From Bacillus sp. ISL-37 (GTDB lineage Bacteria > Bacillota > Bacilli > Bacillales > Cytobacillaceae), in the NCBI RefSeq assembly GCF_018613315.1, contig NZ_JAGGQL010000004.1, forward strand, positions 1,941 through 65,940: a stretch of DNA of 64,000 nucleotides, given 5' to 3'. The notes under the pieces were generated by a model. That model saw only the letters and a program-made list of their open reading frames with translations. It did no database searches and was not told the DNA's origin. Positions 43,765 through 53,079 of this stretch are shown in pieces (position 1 is the first letter of the stretch; every line of letters begins with the position of its first letter). The position numbers were made by a program, and so were the translations under genes.

Positions 43765-44112
43765 TTATTGAAGTTGCTGGCCGCCGTATGGGAATTGGTT
43801 TGAGTATCCCTGGAATTGCTGGTGTGACTGCTGCAGTTTTTGCGCATCTGCCGCTTCTACTCCATACCAGCCTTTTTTGAACATAAGATTATAGATGCTG
43901 CGCTGTGCATTGGCTGTTTCTGTGTAGATGGCAAGTACATCCTGGTAGAGCTGATCGTGGCTTACTTCATTTAGCGCAGTATCATAACCTTGAGTCATGT
44001 ATTTTTCAGTCGTTAAAATATCATTGATAAAGTCACGGTCATTCATCTGCGGTGTTTTTTGGACCTGTGTTTCTGGATTCTGGATTTTTTGTTGATTCTG
44101 GTTCTGATTCAT
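43765..44112 (-). CDS. CotF-like spore coat protein (YusN-like)
   Basis: A 115-residue Gln-rich protein. A CotF-type helical core spans residues 23-90 (MNDRDFINDILTTEKYMTQGYDTALNEV.., read in parts, then MFKKGWYGVEAAD), flanked by Gln/Asn-rich tails. CotF family proteins are coat components made late in sporulation. AGGAGG precedes the ATG. Directly followed upstream by a second coat-like gene. Confidence 0.82.
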   Translation of the reverse strand: MNQNQNQQKIQNPETQVQKTPQMNDRDFINDILTTEKYMTQGYDTALNEVSHDQLYQDVLAIYTETANAQRSIYNLMFKKGWYGVEAADAQKLQQSHQQFQGYSNQFPYGGQQLQ

Positions 44113-44154
44113 CCGCTTTTCCTCCTGTAAAGTTCAGATATTTTGCAGCTTTGT

Positions 44155-44439
44155 TTATTGCATACCTGGAGTTCCTGAATACGCTTGGTTCTGCGGGCTA
44201 TTAAGGTGGGTTAGGATTTTTTGGTAATGCTTCTGGTGCATTTGGCCGCACTTTTCGATTTCCATCTTCAGCTCCTGGTCCTGGCACTGCTCTGCAAAGA
44301 AATGTGCTTTTTTCATGGCAAGTAAATTCCATGAAAGCATATCAGTTAAATATAAAGAATCTTTAGTTGAAACTACTGAAGGCGGCGTCTGCATGATCCC
44401 TTGCTGCTGGCCCTGAAAATTCATGTTTTGCTGCTGCAT
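44155..44439 (-). CDS. CotF-like spore coat protein
   Basis: A 94-residue protein with a Gln-rich N-terminal tail and a helical core (LYLTDMLSWNLLAMKKA, HFFAEQCQDQELK). It is the ferritin-like CotF-type helix pair. The ATG at 44439 follows AGGAGGG. The longer frame to 44532 has no site. It and the next gene probably make one sporulation transcript. Confidence 0.8.
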   Translation of the reverse strand: MQQQNMNFQGQQQGIMQTPPSVVSTKDSLYLTDMLSWNLLAMKKAHFFAEQCQDQELKMEIEKCGQMHQKHYQKILTHLNSPQNQAYSGTPGMQ

Positions 44440-44624
44440 AATTGACCCTCCTGATTTTTGATAATTCCATCGGATATTATCGTTCCCGAGGCAAAATAAA
44501 GTATGCAAGACAAGATTCGTCAAAAAAAACATTTTCCTGCAAAAGTAATATTCAAACTTCTGAAAAAGTGATAAAATGATTTTGCAAAATAGATATATTA
44601 TGAAGTAATTTTTTTAAAGGACAA

Positions 44625-44638
44625 TGTAATCGTTTTCA
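44625..44638 (+). promoter_or_regulatory. cre site (CcpA) before fadM
   Basis: TGTAATCGTTTTCA matches TGWAANCGNTNWCA at every defined position. It lies 18 bp before the start codon, so carbon catabolite repression of proline/fatty-acid catabolism is likely. Confidence 0.75.
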
Positions 44639-44656
44639 TTAAGGGGAGGAAAAGCT

Positions 44657-45574
44657 ATGGAACAATTAATGAGGAACTTTTTTCTTTTTTTATCCAAAAA
44701 TAAGTTTTTTACCAAAATGGCCAAGAAATATGGTCTCCGTTTAGGGGCAAAACGTTTTGTTTCCGGCGAAACGGTCGAGCAGTCAGTGGAAGCGATTAAA
44801 GAACTGAACAGCAAGAACCTTGCAGCAACCGTCGATTTCCTTGGCGAATTCGTAGACAATGAAAAAGAAGCCAATGAGAGAGCCGAAAGTTCAATTGCAA
44901 TGATAAAAGCGATTGGTCGTGAAAAATTGGATGCCCAGTTGAGCGTTAAGATGACTTCGCTTGGCTTTGATATTTCTGAAAACGTAGTTATGAATAATAT
45001 GCGCAGGATCATGGACACTGCCAAAGAAAACAATGTTTTTGTGACCATCGATATGGAGGACTATGAACGCTGCCAGAAAACACTCGATATATTCAAACAA
45101 CTGAAGTCCGAGTACGATAACATCGGTACGGTCATCCAGGCTTATTTATACAGGACTGAAAAGGATATCGAGGACTTGAATCAATATTCCCCTAACCTCC
45201 GTCTTGTAAAAGGAGCATACAAAGAGTCACCAGAAGTGGCTTTCCCAGAGAAGAAGGATGTCGATGAAAACTTTAAGAAAATCATCAAGATGCATCTGCT
45301 GAACGGCAACTATACAGCTGTTGCCTCACACGATGACAATATCATTAACTTCACGAAGGAATTCGCGAAGGCAAATAATATCCCGAAAAGCCAGTTCGAG
45401 TTCCAGATGCTGTTTGGAATCATGCCGGAAAGGCAGCTCCAACTTGCCGAAGAAGGCTACACGATGAGGGTTTATGTCCCATTCGGAACTGACTGGTACG
45501 GCTATTTCATGCGCCGCCTTGCAGAACGCCCGGCAAACGTGGCATTTGTATTAAAAGGAATGTTAAAGAAATAA
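44657..45574 (+). CDS. fadM: Proline dehydrogenase family protein FadM
   Basis: A 305-residue TIM-barrel flavoenzyme. Motifs include ATVDFLGEFV near 55, LSVKMTSLGFD near 98, VTIDMEDYE near 127, RLVKGAYKE near 178 and the substrate/FAD-contact MRVYVPFGTDWYGYFMRRLAERP near 270. These are the proline dehydrogenase signatures. In B. subtilis the homologue (yusM/fadM) lies next to fadN, as here. It oxidises proline to pyrroline-5-carboxylate or a related substrate. GGGGAGG precedes the ATG. Confidence 0.9.
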   Translation: MEQLMRNFFLFLSKNKFFTKMAKKYGLRLGAKRFVSGETVEQSVEAIKELNSKNLAATVDFLGEFVDNEKEANERAESSIAMIKAIGREKLDAQLSVKMTSLGFDISENVVMNNMRRIMDTAKENNVFVTIDMEDYERCQKTLDIFKQLKSEYDNIGTVIQAYLYRTEKDIEDLNQYSPNLRLVKGAYKESPEVAFPEKKDVDENFKKIIKMHLLNGNYTAVASHDDNIINFTKEFAKANNIPKSQFEFQMLFGIMPERQLQLAEEGYTMRVYVPFGTDWYGYFMRRLAERPANVAFVLKGMLKK

Positions 45575-45579
45575 TGATC

Positions 45580-45611
45580 AACAGGCTGACAGATGTCAGC
45601 CTGTTTAATTT
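45580..45611 (+). terminator. fadM terminator
   Basis: AACAGGCTGACA and TGTCAGCCTGTT form a stem with a short loop, followed by TAATTTATTT. Confidence 0.8.
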
Positions 45612-45648
45612 ATTTCATAATAGGAGGTTGTAAAACCCTATTTTGAGA

Positions 45649-45775
45649 ATTATCTAGCTTCAGCGCCTAGCCTCTCGAGACGTTTCGGTCCGCCCAATGA
45701 AGTCAAAGAACGACTTCAAAGGTCGGCCCTCCAACGCTTGTCGAGGCTGACCGAGGCGCTTACGCTTTTATTTTT
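45649..45775 (+). repeat. Dispersed GC-rich palindromic repeat, copy 2
   Basis: Shares with 8560-8750 the CTCGAGACG-TTCGGTCC core, the CCAATGAAGTCAAAGAACGA hairpin and GGTCGGCCCTC. It continues with GCTTGTCGAGGCTGACC and GCGCTTACGC. It overlaps the last few codons of yuzL. Confidence 0.75.
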
Positions 45776-45899
45776 TATACTGGCTATTCTGGCTGTTCTG
45801 CTTTCTTTCGCCGCCCTGTCCCATTGACGGGCCAGCATTTCCTTTGACACTTGCTGCGCTGACACCAGCCTTGGACGGATCCTTTTTCATTCTTGCCAT
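45768..45899 (-). CDS. yuzL: YuzL-like small protein, 43 aa
   Basis: The minus-strand ATG at 45899 follows GGAGGTAATGATC. The 43-residue product starts MARMKKDPSKAGVSAASVKG and ends QNSQYKK. It is basic and disordered-looking, matching the YuzL-like family found at the same place in the yus region of B. subtilis. Probably a sporulation protein; function unknown. Its 3' end runs into the dispersed repeat. Confidence 0.8.
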   Translation of the reverse strand: MARMKKDPSKAGVSAASVKGNAGPSMGQGGERKQNSQNSQYKK

Positions 45900-46094
45900 G
45901 ATCATTACCTCCGTGTTTAAAAAGATAAGAGTAACGCTTTTTTATGATGCCCAAGTCTGCTGAAATAAGCATAAGCATTAAAGATTCAAAAAATTTTCTT
46001 TTTTCCGCACCTTATTATTGCGGAAATTTTTTAAATATTTTATAGTAGTAAATAACAGAACTCATTTATATGCATATTTTTTTTGGTGCAAAAA

Positions 46095-46112
46095 TGAATG
46101 AGTATTCATTCA
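46095..46112. promoter_or_regulatory. FadR operator before fadN
   Basis: TGAATGAGTATTCATTCA is a near-perfect palindrome and matches the Bacillus FadR consensus TGAATGAMTANTCATTCA exactly. It predicts derepression of fadNAE by long-chain acyl-CoA. Confidence 0.9.
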
Positions 46113-46140
46113 AAAAGAGTCAAAGGGGGAGACAAATTTG

Positions 46141-48522
46141 ATGCGACAAATTCAAAAGGCAGCGGTGCTTGGTTCAGGTGTCATGGGATCAGGGATTGCC
46201 GCACATCTGGCAAACATCGGTATTCCGACATTGCTGCTTGATATTGTACCTCGGGAATTAACGGAACAGGAAAAAGCGAAAGGCTTGACACTTGAAGATA
46301 AGCAGGTGCGCAACCGGATCAGTGCAGGAGCCCTGCAAAAGTTATTGAAGCAAAAACCGGCACCTTTGGCCTCCAAAAAGAATCTTGCCCTGATTGAAGC
46401 TGGCAACTTCGAAGATGATATGGAAAAGCTCAAGGATGTAGACTGGGTAATCGAAGTAGTAGTTGAAAACCTTGATATAAAAAAGAAAGTTTTTACTGAT
46501 GTAGATAAATACCGCAAGCAGGGAAGCATCATTAGCTCCAACACGTCAGGAATTTCTGTCGAGGCAATGGCGGAAGGGCGTTCCGAAGATTTCAGGAAGC
46601 ATTTCCTGGGCACGCATTTCTTCAACCCGCCGCGTTATCTGAAGCTGCTTGAAGTGATCCCTACTAAAGATACGGACCCTGAAGTCCTTTCATTCGTGAA
46701 GACTTTCGGTGAAGATCAGCTAGGGAAAGGTGTCGTTGAAGCGAAGGATACACCTAACTTCATCGCCAACCGAATTGGTACTTACGGATTGCTGGTAACA
46801 GTAAGAGAAATGGTGAAAGGCGGCTACAGTGTTGGTGAAGTTGACTCCGTAACTGGCCCAATGATCGGCCGTCCTAAGAGTGCAACATTCCGCACGCTGG
46901 ATGTAGTTGGTCTCGATACGTTCGCGCATGTTGCAAAGAACGTGTATGACCAGGTTGAAGGGGAAGAAAAGGAAGTCTTTGAAGTACCTGAGTTCATGAA
47001 GAAGATGCTTGAGAACGGCTGGCTTGGAAGCAAGTCAGGACAGGGATTCTTCTTGAAACAGGGCAAGGAAATCCTAGAACTTGATCCACAGACTTTGGAA
47101 TACGGACCACGAAAAAAATTAAAGACAGCTTCCACTGAAATGGCTAAGCAGGAAAAAGGCCTTGCCAATAAAATGAAAGCGCTTGTTTATAGTAAGGACC
47201 GTGCAGGAGAGCTTTTATGGAATATTTTCAGCCCTGTGCTGGTTTACTCCGCTGACCTTCTAGGCACAATTGCCGACGATATCGTCGCCGTGGACCGTGC
47301 GATGAAGTGGGGATTCGGCTGGGAAATGGGACCTTTCGAAGCATGGGATGCACTAGGTGTGGAAAAGGCCATTAGCAAAATGGAGTCCGAAGGCAAGACT
47401 GTTCCTGCATGGGTAAAAGAAATGGTCGAAAAAGGCTTCACTTCTTTCTACAAAGAAGAAGATGGCAGATTGAGCTATTACCACAATGGTGAATACGTAG
47501 CTGTAGAAGAAAATCCAAAAGCAATCAACCTGAAGCTTCTGAAAAAGCAAAAGGGTGTCATTAAAAAGAATGGCGGAGCAAGCCTGATCGACCTTGGAGA
47601 TGGCATCGCATTGCTGGAATTCCACTCACACAGCAACTCAATCGGACCAGATATCCTTCAGATGATCAACTTCGCGATTGATGAAGTTGAAAAGAACTTT
47701 AAGGGTCTTGTAATCGGCAACCAGGGGAAAAACTTCTCAGTTGGTGCGAACCTGGCCATGATCCTGATGGAAGCGCAAGACGATAATATTTGGGATCTTG
47801 ATATGGTCGTTCGCCAATTCCAGCAGACAACTATGAAAATCAAATATAGCTCCAAGCCAATTGTAGCTGCTCCATTTGGAATGACGCTGGGCGGAGGCGC
47901 CGAAATGTGCTTGCCGGCGGCCCATATCCAGGCTTCTATGGAAACATATATGGGACTTGTTGAAGCCGGTGTAGGCCTGATTCCTGGCGGCGGCGGAAAC
48001 AAGGAGCTTTACATCAAGCATCTTGAAGGGCTGCCGAAAGGCGTTGACTTTGACCTTCAAAAGGTTGCTAATAAAGTCTTCGAAACCATCGCGATGGCGA
48101 AAGTCTCCACTTCAGGGGAAGAAGCTCGTGAAAATAATTTCTTGAATGAAGCAGATGGCATCAGTGTGAACAGCGATCACTTGTTATATGATGCGAAACA
48201 GGCTGCATTGAATTTATATGAAAGCGGTTATAAGGCGCCAGTGAGAAAGAAAGTTCCTGTAACAGGCGAACCGGGATATGCAACCCTGCTGCTTGGCGCT
48301 CAAACGATGCAGCTATCAGGTTACATTTCTGAGCATGACTTAAAAATCGCGAAGAAGCTTGCGTATGTCATCGCCGGCGGAAAAGTGCCATACGGAACCG
48401 AAGTAGATGAGCAATACTTGCTCGACCTTGAAAGAGAAGCATTCCTGAGCCTTGTGGCAGAACCGAAATCACAGCAGCGCATGCAGCATATGCTCGTAAA
48501 AGGCAAGCCGTTGCGCAACTAA
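46141..48522 (+). CDS. fadN: FadN: 3-hydroxyacyl-CoA dehydrogenase / enoyl-CoA hydratase
   Basis: A 793-residue bifunctional beta-oxidation enzyme. The N-terminal Rossmann domain starts AAVLGSGVMGSGIAAHLANIG, with SNTSGISV near 124 and THFFNPPRYLKLLEVIP near 158. The C-terminal half (from about residue 480) has an enoyl-CoA hydratase fold with GNQGKNFSVGANLA and GLVEAGVGLIPGGGG. Closely similar to B. subtilis FadN end to end, including the terminal MLVKGKPLRN. The ATG at 46141 is taken; TTG 46138 is possible. First gene of fadNAE. Confidence 0.95.
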   Translation: MRQIQKAAVLGSGVMGSGIAAHLANIGIPTLLLDIVPRELTEQEKAKGLTLEDKQVRNRISAGALQKLLKQKPAPLASKKNLALIEAGNFEDDMEKLKDVDWVIEVVVENLDIKKKVFTDVDKYRKQGSIISSNTSGISVEAMAEGRSEDFRKHFLGTHFFNPPRYLKLLEVIPTKDTDPEVLSFVKTFGEDQLGKGVVEAKDTPNFIANRIGTYGLLVTVREMVKGGYSVGEVDSVTGPMIGRPKSATFRTLDVVGLDTFAHVAKNVYDQVEGEEKEVFEVPEFMKKMLENGWLGSKSGQGFFLKQGKEILELDPQTLEYGPRKKLKTASTEMAKQEKGLANKMKALVYSKDRAGELLWNIFSPVLVYSADLLGTIADDIVAVDRAMKWGFGWEMGPFEAWDALGVEKAISKMESEGKTVPAWVKEMVEKGFTSFYKEEDGRLSYYHNGEYVAVEENPKAINLKLLKKQKGVIKKNGGASLIDLGDGIALLEFHSHSNSIGPDILQMINFAIDEVEKNFKGLVIGNQGKNFSVGANLAMILMEAQDDNIWDLDMVVRQFQQTTMKIKYSSKPIVAAPFGMTLGGGAEMCLPAAHIQASMETYMGLVEAGVGLIPGGGGNKELYIKHLEGLPKGVDFDLQKVANKVFETIAMAKVSTSGEEARENNFLNEADGISVNSDHLLYDAKQAALNLYESGYKAPVRKKVPVTGEPGYATLLLGAQTMQLSGYISEHDLKIAKKLAYVIAGGKVPYGTEVDEQYLLDLEREAFLSLVAEPKSQQRMQHMLVKGKPLRN

Positions 48523-48582
48523 TAGATTGATAGATTTAAAGTGAAATATAAAACTAACATCCGAGGAAAGAGAGGGAATGAG

Positions 48583-49758
48583 ATGAGAGAAGCGGTAATC
48601 GTAGCCGGAGCCAGGACACCGGTCGGAAAAGCAAAAAAAGGAACTCTTGCTAATGTCCGACCTGATGATCTTGGAGCTCTTGTAGTAAGAGAAACTCTAA
48701 AGCGAGCAGGCAATTATGAAGGGAATATTGATGATTTAATCATCGGCTGTGCAATGCCAGAAGCAGAGCAGGGCTTGAATATGGCTCGAAATATTGGTGC
48801 ACTTGCCGGTCTGTCACATGAAGTGCCGGCGATCACAATCAACCGTTATTGTTCTTCAGGACTGCAGGCGATTGCGAATGCATCGGAAAGAATCATGCTT
48901 GGGCATGCAGACACAATTATCGCCGGAGGTGCGGAATCAATGAGCCTGGTGCCAATGATGGGCCATGTCGTCCGCCCGAATTCAAAATTGGCTGAAAGTG
49001 CTCCGCAATATTATATGGGAATGGGCCATACAGCTGAGGAAGTAGCCAAGAAGTACGGCATTTCCCGGGAAGATCAGGATGCTTTTGCAGTAAGAAGCCA
49101 TCAGCGTGCGGCAAAAGCAATCCAGGAAGGCAAATTTGAGGATGAAATCGTTCCTGTCGATGTAACCCTCCGCACAGTAGGAAAAGACAATAAGCTTGTT
49201 GAAAAGACAATCCAATTCAAACAGGATGAAGGTGTACGTCCTGACACGAACATGGAAACACTTGCGAAACTGCGGCCGGCATTCAATATTAAAGGCACAG
49301 TAACTGCAGGGAACTCCTCACAGACTAGTGACGGAGCAGCGGCTGTCATGGTAATGGACCGTGAGAAAGCGGAATCTCTTGGATTGAAGCCGCTCGCTAA
49401 ATTCAGGTCATTCGCACTTGGCGGAGTACCGCCTGAAATCATGGGGATCGGTCCCGTCGTAGCGATTCCTAAAGCATTGAAGCTTGCTGGACTGCAAGTC
49501 TCCGATATCGGTGTATTCGAACTGAACGAAGCATTTGCTTCACAATCAATCCAGGTCATCCGCGAGCTAGGCCTTGATGAAGATAAGGTCAACGTCAACG
49601 GCGGAGCGATTGCATTGGGCCACCCACTTGGAACAACTGGCGCGAAGCTGACTTTGACAGTGATCCATGAAATGAAACGCAGAAATGAGCAGTTCGGTGT
49701 CGTTACAATGTGTATCGGCGGCGGCATGGGCGCAGCTGGAGTCTTTGAACTACTATAA
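48583..49758 (+). CDS. fadA: FadA: acetyl-CoA acyltransferase (3-ketoacyl-CoA thiolase)
   Basis: A 391-residue thiolase. The nucleophilic Cys is in [11 protein letters not shown] near residue 90, and the second motif NEAFASQ lies near 325. The third motif [14 protein letters not shown] includes the catalytic His, and [11 protein letters not shown] holds the proton-shuttling Cys. It cleaves 3-ketoacyl-CoA to acetyl-CoA and shortened acyl-CoA. AGAGGG precedes the ATG at 48583; the longer frame from 48541 starts with GTG without a site. Co-transcribed with fadN and fadE. Confidence 0.95.
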   Translation: MREAVIVAGARTPVGKAKKGTLANVRPDDLGALVVRETLKRAGNYEGNIDDLIIGCAMPEAEQGLNMARNIGALAGLSHEVPAITINRYCSSGLQAIANASERIMLGHADTIIAGGAESMSLVPMMGHVVRPNSKLAESAPQYYMGMGHTAEEVAKKYGISREDQDAFAVRSHQRAAKAIQEGKFEDEIVPVDVTLRTVGKDNKLVEKTIQFKQDEGVRPDTNMETLAKLRPAFNIKGTVTAGNSSQTSDGAAAVMVMDREKAESLGLKPLAKFRSFALGGVPPEIMGIGPVVAIPKALKLAGLQVSDIGVFELNEAFASQSIQVIRELGLDEDKVNVNGGAIALGHPLGTTGAKLTLTVIHEMKRRNEQFGVVTMCIGGGMGAAGVFELL

Positions 49759-49813
49759 AACTATATATGGAGGGGCCTCAGCCTCTCCCCAAAATAGATA
49801 GGAGGAACAATAA

Positions 49814-51598
49814 ATGGGTAACCAAACAGAAAAGCTTGTAAAAGGCGGAAGCTTCTTAATCGAGGATGTAACATACGACCATGTTTTCACTCCAGAAGAT
49901 TATACAGATGAGCACAAAATGATCGCAAAAACAACTGAGGATTTCGTCACGAACGAAGTATTGCCTCAGGTTGAATATATCGAGCAGCACGAGTTTGACC
50001 GTACTGTGAAACTATTGAAGGAAGCTGGAGAGCTTGGCCTTCTTGGAGCAGACGTTCCTGAAGAATACGGCGGATTGAGCCTAGATAAAATCAGCTCAGC
50101 TTTGATCGCTGAGAAAATGGCCGTTGCAGGCGGATTCTCAATTTCCCACGGTGCACACGTAGGAATCGGTTCATTGCCAATCGTCCTTTTCGGTAATGAA
50201 GAGCAAAAGCAAAAATACCTTCCTCCATTGGCAACTGGCGAAAAGCTTGCAGCCTACGCACTTACTGAGCCTGGTTCAGGTTCAGACGCACTTGGTGCAA
50301 AGACAACAGCTAAGCTGAACGCTGAAGGCACTCACTATGTGCTTAACGGTGAAAAGCAATGGATCACAAACGCTGGCTTTGCCGATGTATTTGTTGTTTA
50401 TGCAAAGATCGATGGCGAACAATTCACAGCATTCATCGTTGAAAGAGAATACCCAGGAGTATCTGTAGGCGCGGAAGAAAAGAAAATGGGGATCAAGAGT
50501 TCTTCTACACGTACATTGATTCTTGAAGATGCTCAAGTACCTGTGGAAAACCTTCTTGGCGAAGCAGGAAAAGGCCACCTAATCGCTTTCAATATCCTGA
50601 ACATCGGACGTTATAAGTTGGGAGTAGGCGCTACTGGCGGTGCGAAGCAGGCATTCGGTCTGACTGTAAAGTATGCTAACCAGCGTCAGCAGTTCAAGAC
50701 ACCTATTTCACAATTTAACCTGACAAAAGAGAAGCTTGCGACTATGGCTTCAAAAATCTATGCAACTGAGAGCTCTGTATACCGTACAGTAGGCTTGTTC
50801 GAAGAAAGAATGAACCAGTTGTCTGAAGATGAAATCAATAACGGGAAAGCGGTAGCTGACTCGATTGCCGAGTACGCGATCGAGTGCTCGATGAACAAAG
50901 TATTCGCTACAGAAACTCTCGACTATGTTGTTGATGAAGGTGTTCAGATCCACGGTGGATACGGCTTCATGCAAGAGTATGAAATCGAAAGAGCTTACCG
51001 TGATTCAAGAATCAACCGTATCTTCGAAGGCACGAACGAAATCAACCGCCTGTTGGTACCTGGAACATTCCTGCGTAAGGCAATGAAGGGCGAGCTTCCA
51101 TTGTTGCAAAAAGCTCAACAGCTGCAGGAAGAGCTTATGATGCTTATGCCTGAAGAGCCTGGCGATGAGCCTTTGGCACAGGAAAAATACCTTGTGAAGA
51201 ACGCGAAGAAAATCGGCTTGCTTGCAGCAGGATTGGCTGCACAGAAGTTCGGCAAAGCCTTGGAAAAAGAGCAGGAAATCCTCGTGAATATCGCGGATAT
51301 CATCTCAAATGCTTATTCAATGGAATCTGCTGTTCTTCGTACCGAGAAAGCAATCGCAAAAGACGGAGTGGAGAAGAGCAAGCAAAAGCTTCTTTACACA
51401 CAAATCTTCTGCCAGGAGGCATTTAATGAAATCGAGCGTGACGCAAAAGAAACTCTTGTTGCAACAGAAGAGGGAGATGCGCTTCGCATGCTGACTTCAG
51501 CATTGCGCAAGTTTACAAGACACACTCCAATCAACGTGATTGCGAAGAAACGTGAAGCAGCAGAAAAGCTGATCGAAGCAGAGCGTTTCATCGTTTAA
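49814..51598 (+). CDS. fadE: FadE: acyl-CoA dehydrogenase
   Basis: A 594-residue acyl-CoA dehydrogenase. The FAD-binding YALTEPGSGSDALG is near residue 136, WITNAGFADVFVVYA near 178, and YRDSRINRIFEGTNEINRL near 395 carries the catalytic Glu. An extra C-terminal helical region (~150 residues) is present, as in very-long-chain-type enzymes and B. subtilis FadE. It performs the first step of beta-oxidation, passing electrons to EtfAB. AGGAGG precedes the ATG. Confidence 0.95.
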   Translation: MGNQTEKLVKGGSFLIEDVTYDHVFTPEDYTDEHKMIAKTTEDFVTNEVLPQVEYIEQHEFDRTVKLLKEAGELGLLGADVPEEYGGLSLDKISSALIAEKMAVAGGFSISHGAHVGIGSLPIVLFGNEEQKQKYLPPLATGEKLAAYALTEPGSGSDALGAKTTAKLNAEGTHYVLNGEKQWITNAGFADVFVVYAKIDGEQFTAFIVEREYPGVSVGAEEKKMGIKSSSTRTLILEDAQVPVENLLGEAGKGHLIAFNILNIGRYKLGVGATGGAKQAFGLTVKYANQRQQFKTPISQFNLTKEKLATMASKIYATESSVYRTVGLFEERMNQLSEDEINNGKAVADSIAEYAIECSMNKVFATETLDYVVDEGVQIHGGYGFMQEYEIERAYRDSRINRIFEGTNEINRLLVPGTFLRKAMKGELPLLQKAQQLQEELMMLMPEEPGDEPLAQEKYLVKNAKKIGLLAAGLAAQKFGKALEKEQEILVNIADIISNAYSMESAVLRTEKAIAKDGVEKSKQKLLYTQIFCQEAFNEIERDAKETLVATEEGDALRMLTSALRKFTRHTPINVIAKKREAAEKLIEAERFIV

Positions 51599-51613
51599 TT
51601 CATAAGAGTTTTG

Positions 51614-51648
51614 AACACTTCTCCTGTTTTCCAGGAGAAGTGTTTTCA
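51614..51648 (+). terminator. fadNAE terminator
   Basis: AACACTTCTCCTG and CAGGAGAAGTGTT form a perfect 13-bp stem, followed by TTCACTTTTC. Confidence 0.85.
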
Positions 51649-51829
51649 CTTTTCATGAACTGCCTTTTTAATTCATGCAGGAATTTTGCGAATTATGTTG
51701 AATAAAATAATGGATGCTGAAAATATCGGGGGAATTAAACACGGAATGTTAGTATTTTTCAGTCCTATTATGTTACTATCCGATTAGAGGGTTTCATTAA
51801 TGGGATACTAGCAAAGGGTGGTGAAAAAT

Positions 51830-52186
51830 ATGGCAAAGACGTTTTATTGGTACCCTAAATGCGGTACATGCAGGAACGCCAAAAAATGGCTGGACCAGCA
51901 TGAAGTAAACTATAATGAAGTACATATTGTCGAAAATCCGCCTTCCCAATCCCAGCTTGAAGAAATGCTGGACAAAAGTGGACTCGATATTAAGAAATTT
52001 TTCAATACGAGCGGCCAGAAGTACCGGGAATTGGGGATGAAAGACAAAATCAAGACAGCATCTAAAAGCGAGCTGCTGGAACTGCTTGCATCTGACGGCA
52101 TGCTCATCAAACGCCCGCTGATAACAGACGGGGAAAAAGTAACTGTAGGCTTCAAAGAAGAAGAATTCGAAAAAGCCTGGCTGTAA
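51830..52186 (+). CDS. yusI: YusI: ArsC/Spx-like protein
   Basis: A 118-residue thioredoxin-fold protein of the ArsC family. The N-terminal redox motif is YPKCGTCRNAKKWLD (C-x2-C). The LIKRPLI motif near residue 93 and VGFKEEEFEK at the end are typical of YusI/Spx-like proteins. The ATG at 51830 matches the B. subtilis length and follows AAAGGGTGGTG. Arsenate reduction or redox regulation is possible; neither is shown. Confidence 0.88.
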   Translation: MAKTFYWYPKCGTCRNAKKWLDQHEVNYNEVHIVENPPSQSQLEEMLDKSGLDIKKFFNTSGQKYRELGMKDKIKTASKSELLELLASDGMLIKRPLITDGEKVTVGFKEEEFEKAWL

Positions 52187-52239
52187 TTTTGGTCCCATCG
52201 ATATTAATCGATAGAGATATACAATTGGAGGGATAGTCA

Positions 52240-52620
52240 ATGAATGCACCGAAAGAGTTGCGTTATTCTGAAGAACACGAATGGGTAAAAGTTGAAGGAG
52301 AAAAGGTCCGCATCGGAATCACCGATTTCGCTCAATCTGAACTTGGCGACATCGTATTCGTCGAACTGCCAGAAGTAGGCGACGACATCACTGTTGACCA
52401 GCCATTCGGAAGTGTAGAATCCGTAAAAACGGTATCAGAGCTTTATGCACCAGTAAGCGGCAAAGTAGTGGAAATCAACGAAGAGTTAAATGACAGCCCT
52501 GAATTTGTTAACGAATCTCCATACGAAAAAGCATGGATGATCACTGTCGAGCTATCTGACAACAGCGAAGTTGAGAAGCTAATGACATCTGAACAATACG
52601 AAGACATGATCAAAGAATAA
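52240..52620 (+). CDS. gcvH: Glycine cleavage system H protein
   Basis: A 126-residue protein. The lipoylated Lys is in [10 protein letters not shown] near residue 63, and [15 protein letters not shown] opens the fold. It shuttles the aminomethyl group in glycine cleavage. In Firmicutes it is also the source of lipoyl groups for octanoyl transfer to other enzymes. GGAGGG precedes the ATG. Gene position after yusI matches B. subtilis. Confidence 0.97.
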   Translation: MNAPKELRYSEEHEWVKVEGEKVRIGITDFAQSELGDIVFVELPEVGDDITVDQPFGSVESVKTVSELYAPVSGKVVEINEELNDSPEFVNESPYEKAWMITVELSDNSEVEKLMTSEQYEDMIKE

Positions 52621-52629
52621 AGCTAACTG

Positions 52630-52656
52630 ACGCCTTGATGCTTTCAAGGCGTTTTC
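52630..52656 (+). terminator. gcvH terminator
   Basis: CGCCTTG and CAAGGCG pair around a seven-base loop, followed by TTTTC. Confidence 0.8.
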
Positions 52657-52752
52657 TAATTCCTAGGCATAAACTCCTTCATTTTACCATCAATTCATTC
52701 CCTGAAATCGGACAAGCTAATAATAATCAACGATCGAAGAAGGGTGAAAATC

Positions 52753-52992
52753 ATGACACTGAACAAACAAAAACTCGATATAACGGACAGAGTGACAGGA
52801 AAACTTGAAAACGGCCAGGTACAGCTTTACCTGGAAAACGAACACATTGGATCCATAGAGCTTCCAGAAGGAATGCAGATGAAATTGGAGCATCACTTTG
52901 AGGCAGAACAGAATAAGATTTACCAGCATGTATCAGTGCCGGATCAATCAGAACCTCGGTATACTGATTGTGATGAAGGCGGCTGGTGTTAA
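52753..52992 (+). CDS. yusG: YusG family protein (DUF2553)
   Basis: A 79-residue protein of mostly beta strands (VTGKLENGQVQLYLENEHIGSIEL..) ending in a conserved DCDEGGWC tail with two cysteines. The same tail and position are found in B. subtilis YusG. The ATG at 52753 has AGGGTG six bases upstream. The tail looks metal-binding but nothing is proven. Confidence 0.85.
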   Translation: MTLNKQKLDITDRVTGKLENGQVQLYLENEHIGSIELPEGMQMKLEHHFEAEQNKIYQHVSVPDQSEPRYTDCDEGGWC

Positions 52993-53000
52993 GCAAATCC

Positions 53001-53032
53001 AAACAGCGGCCAGCGATGACCGCTGTTTTTTT
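53001..53032 (+). terminator. yusG terminator
   Basis: AAACAGCGG and CCGCTGTTT pair around a ten-base loop, followed by TTTTT. Confidence 0.9.
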
Positions 53033-53079
53033 TATAAGGAGAGTTCCCTATGTGCACCAAATTGGGGAGTGGAGTCAAA

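Noticed and set aside
44614-45048. 144-codon minus-strand frame
   Set aside because: Antisense to fadM and covering its cre site; no ribosome site.
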